Source of the DNA: Acetobacter sp. AN02
GTDB taxonomy: Bacteria > Pseudomonadota > Alphaproteobacteria > Acetobacterales > Acetobacteraceae
Reading direction: 5' to 3'
NCBI RefSeq assembly: GCF_029759835.1
Contig: NZ_JAJJND010000016.1
Span: 1 to 37,715 of the forward strand
DNA length: 37,715 nt
Below the pieces are notes generated by a model, which saw nothing but the letters and a program-made list of their open reading frames with translations, had not been told where the DNA came from and made no database searches. Both the position numbers and the translations under genes were made by a program. This document shows positions 1-7,705 of this stretch, in pieces. How positions within the stretch are numbered: position 1 is the stretch's first letter; each line of letters opens with the position of its first letter.

Positions 1-217
1 AAACAGTCAGCACACACAGCCACAAAGTACAACCCTCACGTGCCGCAATCAGCCCTTAACTGACGACACGCCGTAGGGCTTTGCCGGTATATTTCTGTCG
101 GGCCTGCATCTCATTGCAGAAAGCATGGCGTGTGCACATTTTCTGCAGAGGGGCGGGTATCGGGCCGGAAAGACAGAAGTGGCTTTCCTCGTGCATCGGA
201 AAGAGTATGCTCAGGGG
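1..217. other. Left-edge intergenic stretch
   Basis: No coding region, RNA gene or strong terminator was recognised here. It precedes a small lipoprotein gene on the plus strand and presumably carries that gene's promoter. I could not find a convincing -35/-10 pair. An upstream in-frame ATG at 125 exists, but using it would put 31 non-conserved-looking residues ahead of a clean lipoprotein signal. Confidence 0.4.
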
Positions 218-544
218 ATGTTACGTCCGCTGAAACGTCTGCGTCCGCTTCTGCTGCTCTGCGGACTGGCTGTGTCCTCCTGTGCGGGGAGCGGCGAAGT
301 GATCTCTCTGAAGCCGACGCAGGATACGCTGATATACAATTATCTGATGGTCAGCGGCATGGTGCGGGGCAGCCTGATCGGCGGCGATATTCCGAGAAAC
401 CGGATTCCCGAACTGTATATGATGCAGCGTCTGACCCTTTATACGGTGATCCGGGCCACAGCGGAGCCGACGGCGCGGCATCGCAGGGAGGCAGAGGAGG
501 CGATGCAGCAGCTGATCGCCGCGATCACGCCGCGATCAGGCTGA
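218..544 (+). CDS. Small predicted lipoprotein of unknown function
   Basis: A 108-residue protein. From the ATG at 218 it has a basic N-terminus (MLRPLKRLRP), a hydrophobic stretch and a lipobox-like VSSC at about residues 19-22, so it is probably lipidated and exported. The mature part is short and helix-rich, ending in a run rich in Glu, Ala and Gln. The start at 218 is preferred over the ATG at 125 because it places the signal peptide at the very N-terminus. The gene converges on secF with only 12 bases between the stops. I recognise no family. It could be an envelope-associated accessory protein, but that is inference only. Confidence 0.6.
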   Translation: MLRPLKRLRPLLLLCGLAVSSCAGSGEVISLKPTQDTLIYNYLMVSGMVRGSLIGGDIPRNRIPELYMMQRLTLYTVIRATAEPTARHRREAEEAMQQLIAAITPRSG

Positions 545-556
545 GCCGTCTGCTGA

Positions 557-1489
557 TTACTGCCTGACCGGCCGCGTATCCTGACGCAGGCGCTTCTCGC
601 CCATCAGCAGCAGAAGCGGTGCGGCGATGAAGATTGATGAGGATGTGCCGACCACGATTCCGAACAGCATCACCCAGGCAAAACCCGACAGAGAGGCGCC
701 ACCGAACAGGGCGAGCGGCAGGGAGGCGAGGAACACGGTTGAGGATGTGCCGAGTGTGCGGTTGAGTGTCTCGTTGATCGAGAGATTGAGCAGCTCTTTC
801 AGCGGCATTGTCCGGTATTTGCGCAGATTTTCCCGCACACGGTCATAGACCACGACCTTATCATTCGTGGAATATCCCAGGATGGTGAGGATGGCTGCGA
901 CCATCACCAGATCAAACTCGAACCGGGTGATCACCAGAAAGCCGATCGTTTTCGTCAGATCGAGGATCAGGGTGATGACTGCGCTGATGGCGAACTCGCG
1001 TTCGAAACGGAACCAGATATAGACCAGGATCATCAGCAGGCTGAGTCCGAGCGCCAGCATGCCGTTGCGGAACAGTTCGGCGGAGACGGAGGCACCGACC
1101 GCATCGGCGCGAAGAACCTTCGCACCGGGCTGCGCCTCTTCCACCGCATGCCGGACCTCGTTGACCACGGCGTTTGTGTCCGTGTGCTCGTCGGCCTCGA
1201 TCCGGATCAGCACGTCCTCGGGAGATCCGAAGGCCTGCACGCCGCCGGCTGCGACATGATGTGCGGCCAGGGTCGTGCGGATCTTTGCGAAATCTGCCGG
1301 GCCGGAGGTTCTGGCCTCCACCACGATGCCGCCCTTGAAATCCAGACCGAGTGTCAGGCCCGGATGCAGGAACAGGATTACGGAGGCAAGTGACAGGACG
1401 GCGGAGACGGCCAGGCCGATAAAGCGGCCTCGCATGAAGTCGATTTTCGTGTCTTTGCGGACAAAGCGCAGAAGGGGGCGACCGAACAT
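557..1489 (-). CDS. secF: Protein translocase subunit SecF
   Basis: SecF pairs with SecD in the inner membrane and uses the proton motive force to help complete Sec-dependent export. The 310-residue length is typical. Visible marks are the first transmembrane segment followed by the family motif GLDFKGG (about residues 49-55), and the YSTNDKVVVYDRVREN stretch in the C-terminal transmembrane block, close to the usual YSxNDxVVVFDRVREN. Five more hydrophobic segments follow the periplasmic part. It lies 14 bases downstream of secD on the same strand and is certainly cotranscribed with it. The C-terminus is basic and Arg-rich, as usual. Confidence 0.97.
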   Translation of the reverse strand: MFGRPLLRFVRKDTKIDFMRGRFIGLAVSAVLSLASVILFLHPGLTLGLDFKGGIVVEARTSGPADFAKIRTTLAAHHVAAGGVQAFGSPEDVLIRIEADEHTDTNAVVNEVRHAVEEAQPGAKVLRADAVGASVSAELFRNGMLALGLSLLMILVYIWFRFEREFAISAVITLILDLTKTIGFLVITRFEFDLVMVAAILTILGYSTNDKVVVYDRVRENLRKYRTMPLKELLNLSINETLNRTLGTSSTVFLASLPLALFGGASLSGFAWVMLFGIVVGTSSSIFIAAPLLLLMGEKRLRQDTRPVRQ

Positions 1490-1503
1490 GAATGCGCGTC
1501 CTC

Positions 1504-3060
1504 TCAGACAGGAAGTGTGGCAGGGCGTATGAGGGCGTACCAGCGCACCATCAGCATCTTCGAGAGAAGAAGCGTGGTGAACAGGGTTGTCACGATGCCG
1601 ATCGTAATGGTGAGGGCGAAACCGCGAACCGGCCCGGTTCCGAAGACGAACAGCATGACATGGGCGAGGAAGGCCGTGGCATTACTGTCTATGATGGTCG
1701 AGGTTGCCCGCTCGAAACCGGCCTGCATCGCCGCGAGCGCCGTGCGGCCTCGGACGACTTCCTCGCGGATGCGCTCATTGATCAGGATGTTCGCATCCAC
1801 GGCCATACCGAGCGTGAGCAGCATTCCTGCCATCCCGGGCAGGGTGAGCGTGGCGCCGAACAGGGAGAGGAGGGCCGTCATCAGCACGAGGTTGGCCAGC
1901 AGGGCGACGTTCGCGTACCAGCCGAACCGGCCATAGAACAGCGCCATAAAGATAATGACGAACACAAAACCGGCGGCGAGGCTGAGCATCCCGGCCCGGA
2001 TCGAGTCCGCGCCGAGAGACGGGCCTATCGTGCGTTCTTCCACCACGCTCAGCGGAGCGGGCAGGGCACCGGCCCGCAGCAGGAGAGCGAGATCGGTGGC
2101 GCTCTGTTCGTCAAAGCGGCCGGTGATCTGGCCGTTGCCGCCCGTGATCGGGCCGCGGATCACCGGAGCCTCCACGACCTTGTTGTCGAGCACGATGGCG
2201 AAGCGACGTCCGACATTGGTGCGGGTCACGTCTCCGAAGGCGCGGCTTCCCACGGAATCGAGCGAGAAGGAGACGGCCCAGCCGCCGGTTTCGGGGTCTT
2301 CCGTCACACCGGCATTGGTCAGATTCACGCCGTCGACGTCGATATGATCGCGCACGGCGAGCTTCTGCCCGGGGCTTTCCACGTCTTCGAGCATCGTGCT
2401 GCCCGGAGGCGCGACGCCTGAGGCGCCGCCATCGTCGATCAGCCGGAAGGTCAGGCGGGCGGTGGTGCCGAGCAGTTTCTTGATGTGTTCCGGATCGCTG
2501 ATCCCGGGAAGCTCGACAACGATGCGGTCATCGCCCTGGCGGGTGATCTGCGGATCGACTGCCCCGGTTGCATCGATACGTCTGCGGACGACCTCGATGG
2601 ACTGGGAGACCGCCTCCCGTGCGCGGACTTTCATGGCGTCGGCAGAGAGGGTCAGGGCGATGGTGCCGTCCGGACGGCTTTCGATCGAGAATTCGTTCGG
2701 CGTGACGCGCGGCATGTCGTTCAGGGTCTTCATATCCCTGTCATGCTCTGACGGATCACGGGGCGCGAAGGTGATGACGTCATGTGTGTCATCGATCCGC
2801 ACGTTCCTGTAGCCGAGGTTTTCCTTCAGGAGGGCCTGGCGCAGGGAGTCGGACAGGGTCTGGAGCCGGTCATGCGCCAGGGTTTTCAGATCCACCTGCA
2901 TCAGCAGATAGGACCCGCCCCGGAGGTCGAGACCCAGATGAATCTGTCGCCACGGCAGGGAGGGGGAGGGCTGGCGGATGAAATTCGGGAGACAGAAGAG
3001 CAGTCCGAGCAGGCATACGCCCAGAACGGAAAGCAGCTTTGCCCGGCTGTAATACATCAT
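1504..3060 (-). CDS. secD: Protein translocase subunit SecD
   Basis: SecD is the larger partner of SecF in the SecDF export motor. The 518-residue protein has an N-terminal transmembrane helix (about residues 8-25), the D1 motif around GLDLRGGSYLLMQVD, a large periplasmic region, and a C-terminal RND-type membrane block. That block contains GMAVDANILINERIREE, the signature region expected in SecD. The stretch DPQITRQGDDRIVVELPG is also typical of the family. yajC, often found just upstream of secD, is not adjacent: the next gene upstream is divergent and encodes an oxidoreductase. The start ATG-ATG at 3060 is followed by YYSRAKLLSVLG, a normal SecD N-terminus. Confidence 0.97.
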   Translation of the reverse strand: MMYYSRAKLLSVLGVCLLGLLFCLPNFIRQPSPSLPWRQIHLGLDLRGGSYLLMQVDLKTLAHDRLQTLSDSLRQALLKENLGYRNVRIDDTHDVITFAPRDPSEHDRDMKTLNDMPRVTPNEFSIESRPDGTIALTLSADAMKVRAREAVSQSIEVVRRRIDATGAVDPQITRQGDDRIVVELPGISDPEHIKKLLGTTARLTFRLIDDGGASGVAPPGSTMLEDVESPGQKLAVRDHIDVDGVNLTNAGVTEDPETGGWAVSFSLDSVGSRAFGDVTRTNVGRRFAIVLDNKVVEAPVIRGPITGGNGQITGRFDEQSATDLALLLRAGALPAPLSVVEERTIGPSLGADSIRAGMLSLAAGFVFVIIFMALFYGRFGWYANVALLANLVLMTALLSLFGATLTLPGMAGMLLTLGMAVDANILINERIREEVVRGRTALAAMQAGFERATSTIIDSNATAFLAHVMLFVFGTGPVRGFALTITIGIVTTLFTTLLLSKMLMVRWYALIRPATLPV

Positions 3061-3231
3061 CGTCCGACTCTATGTCCTCTGAACCGTCCGGAGCCTGAAA
3101 TCCGGGCTTTGAAGATATGCGGGCCGGAAGATGCCGGTCGCGGCGGCGGGATGCAACAGGAAAGGCGCATTTCCGCAGGCTCTTCAGGCTGCTACTACCG
3201 CAGGAGATTTTGTTCCGGAAGGGAAAAGCAG

Positions 3232-4221
3232 ATGAGTGTGTCAGGCGGGCGGCGTCTCAGGACCGGCGTGATCGGGTGCGGACATTTCGGCCGGTTTCAT
3301 GCGCTGAAGATTGCTTCCTCCTCCCGGGAGACACTTGCCGGGCTGTATGATCCTGATCAGGTGCGGGCTGCTGCACTGGCAAAGGAAACCGGCAGCGTAG
3401 TCTTTTCTGATGCGGATGGTCTGCTTGCGGTCTGCGATGCCGTGGTGGTTGCTGCCCCGGCAGAGCATCATTACGCCGTGGCGCTCAGGGCGCTGGCGGC
3501 CGGAAAACATGTTCTTGTGGAGAAACCGATCGCCGCGACGCTGGAGCAGGCCGACGCACTGATCTCCCTGGCCGGAGGGGCCAGGCTGGTGCTCCAGGTG
3601 GGGCATCTGCTGCGCTATTCTGCCGAGCATGACGCCATTGCCGCGCGTATCTCCCGGCCACTCTATATAGAGGCAACCCGTATCGCGCCGTTCAAGCCGC
3701 GCGGGACGGATGTATCCGTGATTCTCGATTTGATGATTCATGATCTCGATCTGGTGCTGTCGCTGGTGGACAGTCCGATCGAGCGTGTGGATGCCATCGG
3801 TGCGGCTGTCAGTTCCGAATACGAGGATATCGCCAACGCCCGGGTCAGATTCGAGAATGGCTGTGTCGCGACCATCACCGCCAGCCGGATTTCGCTCAAG
3901 ACGGAGCGCCGGATGCGGCTGTTTTCCGAGGAGGGATATCTCTCCGCGGATTTCGGCAAGCGCGAACTGACGATGATCGGCCGTGATCGCGGGCTGCCTC
4001 TGCCGGGCACGGGCGGATTCAGACGCGAATCCGTTTCCTGGCGTGACCACGATTCTCTGGAGATGGAACACGAAGCCTTCGCGGCAGCCTGCCTGGACGG
4101 TGCCCCTGTGGTGGTGGACGGGCTGGCAGGACGGCGGGCTCTGGAGACGGCTCTGGCCGTAACCGACGGGATTGCAACGTCTCTTCAGCTGATGGAGAAG
4201 TCGGGTCTGATCAGAAGATGA
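3232..4221 (+). CDS. Gfo/Idh/MocA family NAD(P)-dependent oxidoreductase
   Basis: A 329-residue two-domain dehydrogenase. The N-terminal Rossmann fold is marked by GVIGCGHFGRFHALK (about residues 11-25). The family's EKPIA motif, whose lysine is the usual catalytic base region, appears as LVEKPIAATLEQAD (about residues 96-109). The C-terminal substrate domain includes VGHLLRYSAEHDAI and a VILDLMIHDLDL stretch with the family's HD pair. The ATG at 3232 has an AAGGGA ribosome site about 8 bases upstream, and the upstream open frame is not used. Members act on sugars or nucleotide sugars. Relatives in lipid A clusters are UDP-GlcNAc 3-dehydrogenases (GnnA), but there is no lpx gene or GnnB-like aminotransferase here, so the substrate is open. 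Confidence 0.85.
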   Translation: MSVSGGRRLRTGVIGCGHFGRFHALKIASSSRETLAGLYDPDQVRAAALAKETGSVVFSDADGLLAVCDAVVVAAPAEHHYAVALRALAAGKHVLVEKPIAATLEQADALISLAGGARLVLQVGHLLRYSAEHDAIAARISRPLYIEATRIAPFKPRGTDVSVILDLMIHDLDLVLSLVDSPIERVDAIGAAVSSEYEDIANARVRFENGCVATITASRISLKTERRMRLFSEEGYLSADFGKRELTMIGRDRGLPLPGTGGFRRESVSWRDHDSLEMEHEAFAAACLDGAPVVVDGLAGRRALETALAVTDGIATSLQLMEKSGLIRR

Positions 4222-4277
4222 CGCGCGGCTGTAAAAAACGTCGTGTCAATTCTTCCATTAAGAAATTATTCACTCCA

Positions 4278-4325
4278 TAACCACATCTTGTGCCACGGAG
4301 ATGCCGTAAACCCATCATGTAGGGG
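4278..4325 (+). promoter_or_regulatory. Tandem NrdR boxes upstream of nrdAB
   Basis: Two degenerate copies of the NrdR box (consensus acaCwAtATaTwGtgt) lie just ahead of nrdA. The cores are CCACATCTTG at 4281-4290 and CATCATGTAG at 4313-4322. Equivalent positions are 32 bases apart, about three helical turns, which is the usual layout for paired NrdR boxes. NrdR is the ATP/dATP-sensing repressor of ribonucleotide reductase genes, so dATP-dependent repression of this operon is the expected consequence. Each copy matches about 10 of 16 consensus positions by eye. The match is supported mainly by position and spacing. Confidence 0.7.
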
Positions 4326-4340
4326 TCAGAGGTCATCGGG

Positions 4341-6278
4341 ATGTATGGACCTGGAGAGATGGATATGAGCCTCACCGAGACCCGGATTGCCGCGGCCGAA
4401 CCTGATCTTATGACTGTCGGCCATGGCGGGGATGAGGCCTCTCCCGATCTGTTCGGGCCTGATGAGGTGGTGCAGCTTGAGGGGCATCATCCGGTCCGCG
4501 TGAACCGCTCCCGTGATTCGCTCCTGACTCCTTTCGGCAAGGCGACCCTCGACAACCGCTATCTGCTGCCGGGTGAGGGATATCAGGATCTGTTTGCCCG
4601 TGTGGCTTCCTATTACGGTGCGGATCCGGAGCACGCGCAGCGCGTGTATGACTATATAAGCCGTCACTGGTTCATGCCTGCCACACCGGTTCTCTCCAAT
4701 GGCGGTACGAATCGCGGGCTGCCGATTTCCTGCTTCCTCAATGAGGCATCTGACAGCCTGGACGGAATTGTCGGGCTGTGGAACGAGAACGTCTGGCTCG
4801 CCTCGCGCGGGGGCGGAATCGGATCTTACTGGGGCAATCTGCGTTCCATCGGTGAGAATGTCGGCCGTAACGGCAAGACCTCCGGTGTGATTCCGTTCAT
4901 CCGCGTGATGGACAGTCTGACGCTGGCGATTTCTCAGGGGTCTCTGCGGCGCGGTTCGGCGGCGGTCTATCTTCCGGTATGGCATCCCGAGATTGAGGAA
5001 TTTATCGAGATGCGTCGTCCGACCGGCGGCGATCCGAACCGCAAGGCGCTGAATCTGCATCATGGCGTGCTGGTTCCCGATGAATTCATGCGCGCGGTGG
5101 AGACCGATTCCGAGTGGGCGCTGGTCTCTCCCAGGGATCATTCCGTCATCCGCAAGATTTCCGCACGGTCCTTGTGGATCAGGATTCTGACGGCCCGCAT
5201 GGAGCAGGGCGAGCCCTATATCGTCTATTCCGATCACGTGAACCGGTCGATGCCCGAGCATCACAAGCTGGCGGGTCTGGAGGTGAAGACCTCCAACCTG
5301 TGCTCCGAGATCACGCTGCCGACGGGACCGGATCACCACGGGAAAGAGCGGACCGCCGTCTGCTGCCTGTCCTCTCTCAATCTCGAGACCTGGGATCAGT
5401 GGCACGATAATCCGCAGTTCATTCAGGATGTGATGCTGTTCCTGGATAATGTCCTGCAGGACTTTATCGATCGCGCTCCGGCCGAGATGCATCGCGCGGC
5501 CTATGCCGCGATGCGCGAGCGGTCTGTCGGTCTTGGTGTGATGGGGTTCCATTCCTTCCTGCAGGAGCGGAATATTCCGTTCGAGAGCGTGATGGCGAAG
5601 GTCTGGAATAAGAAGATCTTCCGTCATATCCGTGAGGAGGCGGATAAGGCCTCTGAAACTCTGGCAGATCTGCGCGGTTCCTGCCCGGATGCGGAGGAGT
5701 ATGGCATCAAGGCGCGGTTCTCGAACAAGATCGCCATTGCCCCGACGGCCTCAATCTCCATCATCGCGGGAAATGCCAGCCCGGGGATCGAGCCGATTTC
5801 CGCCAATGTGTTCCTGCAGAAAACCCTGTCCGGCTCGTTCTCCGTGCGGAACCGGCATCTGAAGAAGCTTCTGATGGCGCGCGGGCAGGATAATGAGGAT
5901 GTCTGGTCGTCCATCACGCTCAGCAAGGGCAGCGTGCAGCATCTGGACTTCCTGACTCAGGACGAGAAGGACGTGTTCAGAACGGCGTTCGAGCTGGATC
6001 AGCGCTGGGTGGTTGAACACGCGGCGGACCGCGCTCCGTTTATCTGCCAGGCGCAGTCGGTCAATCTGTTCCTGCCTGCTGACGTGCATAAGCGGGATCT
6101 GCACCAGATTCATTACCAGGCATGGAAGAAGGGTGTGAAATCCCTTTACTACTGCCGGTCTCTTTCAATTCAGCGGGCCGATACGGTCAGCGATGTCAGC
6201 AAACCTGCCGGAGTGGCGGCTGACAATACGCCGCCCCGGACCAGCCCTGATTACGAGGAATGCCTGTCATGTCAGTGA
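4341..6278 (+). CDS. nrdA: Ribonucleoside-diphosphate reductase, alpha subunit (class I)
   Basis: The catalytic subunit that reduces NDPs to dNDPs. Numbering from the ATG at 4341: the redox cysteine pair is C131 (GLPISCFL) and C341 or C342 (AVCCLSSLNL). The thiyl radical cysteine is C321 in NLCSEI, with N319 and E323 beside it. A Tyr-Tyr radical-transfer pair lies in SLYYCRS near residue 610, and the C-terminal shuttle CxxC is ECLSCQ at the end. The length (645) is short because there is no ATP-cone at the N-terminus: only about 50 unconserved residues precede the catalytic barrel. A second start at 4365, with GGAGAG 8 bases upstream, is equally possible and would leave more room after the NrdR boxes. 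It overlaps nrdB. Confidence 0.95.
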   Translation: MYGPGEMDMSLTETRIAAAEPDLMTVGHGGDEASPDLFGPDEVVQLEGHHPVRVNRSRDSLLTPFGKATLDNRYLLPGEGYQDLFARVASYYGADPEHAQRVYDYISRHWFMPATPVLSNGGTNRGLPISCFLNEASDSLDGIVGLWNENVWLASRGGGIGSYWGNLRSIGENVGRNGKTSGVIPFIRVMDSLTLAISQGSLRRGSAAVYLPVWHPEIEEFIEMRRPTGGDPNRKALNLHHGVLVPDEFMRAVETDSEWALVSPRDHSVIRKISARSLWIRILTARMEQGEPYIVYSDHVNRSMPEHHKLAGLEVKTSNLCSEITLPTGPDHHGKERTAVCCLSSLNLETWDQWHDNPQFIQDVMLFLDNVLQDFIDRAPAEMHRAAYAAMRERSVGLGVMGFHSFLQERNIPFESVMAKVWNKKIFRHIREEADKASETLADLRGSCPDAEEYGIKARFSNKIAIAPTASISIIAGNASPGIEPISANVFLQKTLSGSFSVRNRHLKKLLMARGQDNEDVWSSITLSKGSVQHLDFLTQDEKDVFRTAFELDQRWVVEHAADRAPFICQAQSVNLFLPADVHKRDLHQIHYQAWKKGVKSLYYCRSLSIQRADTVSDVSKPAGVAADNTPPRTSPDYEECLSCQ

Positions 6279-7261
6279 CAGAACAGAATCTCCTGACGCC
6301 CAGCGCGTCATACAAGCCGTTCCGTTATCCCTGGGCGTTCGAGGCGTGGAAAATCCAGCAGAGCCTGCACTGGCTGCCGGAGGAAATCCCGCTTGGTGAT
6401 GACGTGAAGGACTGGAACAACAATCTGACGGAGACCGAGAAATATCTCGTCACGCAGATTTTCCGTCTGTTCACGCAGCAGGATACCGAGGTCGAGAACG
6501 CCTATATCGACCTCTATATGCCGCGCTTCAAGCCGACTGAAGTGCGGATGATGCTGTCCGCCTTTACCAATATGGAGAGTATCCATCAGGCGGCCTATTC
6601 CCATCTGCTCGATACGATCGGCATGCCGGAGACGGAGTATTCCGCGTTCCTCGAATATGAGGAAATGGCGGCCAAGCATGAGTTCCTCAAACAGTTCGAC
6701 ATGAAGGACCACTTTAACACCGCGCTGTCGATGGCGGTGTTTGCAGGATTTACGGAAGGGCTTCAGCTTTTTGCCTCTTTTGCGATGCTGCTGAATTTCC
6801 CGCGGCATAATCTGATGAAGGGCATGGGGCAGGTCGTCACGTGGTCCGTGCGTGATGAGACGCTGCACGTTCTGTCCGTCACGCAGCTTTTCAAGACCTA
6901 TATGTCCGAATTCGGCGCGCATATCGACAAGAAGGGTGTGGCTGCGGCGATCCATACAGCCTGCGATGAAATCGTAAAAAACGAGGATCGTTTCATCGAT
7001 CTCGCTTTCCGGATGGGTCCGGTCAAGGGGCTTACGGCTGAGGAGGTCAAGCAGTATATCCGCTTTATCGCCAACCGGCGTCTTGCCGGGATGGAACTTG
7101 ATCCGCTCTATGATATACCTAAAAATCCGCTGCCGTGGATTGACGATATGATGAATGCCGTCGAGCACACGAATTTCTTCGAGAACCGTGCGACGGAATA
7201 TTCCCGGGCCAGCACGCGCGGCACGTGGGATGACGCGTTCGAGGACAGCGCGTTCCAGTGA
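6269..7261 (+). CDS. nrdB: Ribonucleoside-diphosphate reductase, beta subunit (class Ia-type, tyrosyl radical)
   Basis: The radical-generating partner of NrdA. With the ATG at 6269 it is 330 residues. All six diiron ligands can be placed: D72, E103, H106, E163, E197 and H200. The motif ESIHQAAY gives ExxHxxxY with Y110 at the position of the E. coli radical tyrosine, so a tyrosyl-radical cofactor is expected rather than a Mn/Fe or radical-free variant. The start at 6269 is preferred over the ATG at 6260 because GAGGA at 6255-6259 is properly spaced only from the former. The gene overlaps the nrdA stop by 10 bases, indicating translational coupling. The beta subunit also has no ATP-cone. Confidence 0.95.
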   Translation: MSVTEQNLLTPSASYKPFRYPWAFEAWKIQQSLHWLPEEIPLGDDVKDWNNNLTETEKYLVTQIFRLFTQQDTEVENAYIDLYMPRFKPTEVRMMLSAFTNMESIHQAAYSHLLDTIGMPETEYSAFLEYEEMAAKHEFLKQFDMKDHFNTALSMAVFAGFTEGLQLFASFAMLLNFPRHNLMKGMGQVVTWSVRDETLHVLSVTQLFKTYMSEFGAHIDKKGVAAAIHTACDEIVKNEDRFIDLAFRMGPVKGLTAEEVKQYIRFIANRRLAGMELDPLYDIPKNPLPWIDDMMNAVEHTNFFENRATEYSRASTRGTWDDAFEDSAFQ

Positions 7262-7262
7262 G

Positions 7263-7616
7263 ATGAGCCGGAACCGCCGCTGCGATGACGGGGCTTCCCC
7301 GCATCAGGGCGGCCGGTCATCCCGGCCTCATCCGGCGCGGCGTCTGCCGGAAAAGCTTCTTGCCCTGGCGCATCAGGCCTGTGATATCGGAGGGCCGGAG
7401 ATTGCGCGCGATCTGCTGAAAATCGCGGAGCGGGCCATGGCCCGGCGCGGTGCAACCTGGGAGCTGGGGCGTCGCAGGGTCTATGAAAATCTGGTGACGG
7501 TCTATGAGCGGGTCTGGAATCTGACGCGTCCTGCGGAACCGCCTGCACCACCTGCGGGAGAATTCTCAGCGCTCCGCACCTGGCTGCTTCAGCATGGTGA
7601 CGGCCGCTCTTCCTGA
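7263..7616 (+). CDS. Small unknown protein downstream of nrdB
   Basis: A 117-residue protein whose ATG starts one base after the nrdB stop codon, so it is probably cotranscribed with nrdAB. The first 25 residues are Arg- and Gly-rich and look disordered. Residues about 27-85 form a likely helical core (LPEKLLALAHQACDIGG, then EIARDLLKIAERAMARRG, then RRVYENLVTVYERVWNL). The end is Pro-rich and then hydrophobic. No catalytic motif or membrane segment is visible and I do not recognise the family. The regular spacing of Leu, Ala and Arg and the codon use resemble the neighbours, which supports a real gene. A link to nucleotide reduction is only suggested by position. Confidence 0.6.
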   Translation: MSRNRRCDDGASPHQGGRSSRPHPARRLPEKLLALAHQACDIGGPEIARDLLKIAERAMARRGATWELGRRRVYENLVTVYERVWNLTRPAEPPAPPAGEFSALRTWLLQHGDGRSS

Positions 7617-7626
7617 GACCAGGTAC

Positions 7627-7656
7627 TTGACCCGCACCGTCGGGCCTTCGCATAAC
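7627..7656 (+). promoter_or_regulatory. Candidate sigma-70 promoter for ileS
   Basis: TTGACC at 7627-7632 and CATAAC at 7651-7656 are separated by 18 bases and lie about 50 bases before the ileS start. The -35 matches 5 of 6 consensus positions, and the -10 is moderate. It would let ileS-lspA-bamF be expressed independently of nrdAB. Confidence 0.4.
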
Positions 7657-7705
7657 GCTCGGGCGCGGATGTTCGCGCCGACAGACGAGAGCGGTTTACG
7701 ACCCC

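Noticed and set aside
1492-2421. Plus-strand open frame of 309 codons opposite secD
   Set aside because: Shadow frame with Gly/His/Glu-rich composition and no family match; secD is unambiguous on the other strand.
4326-5627. Minus-strand open frame of 433 codons opposite nrdA
   Set aside because: Shadow of the NrdA frame; no motif, no ribosome site.
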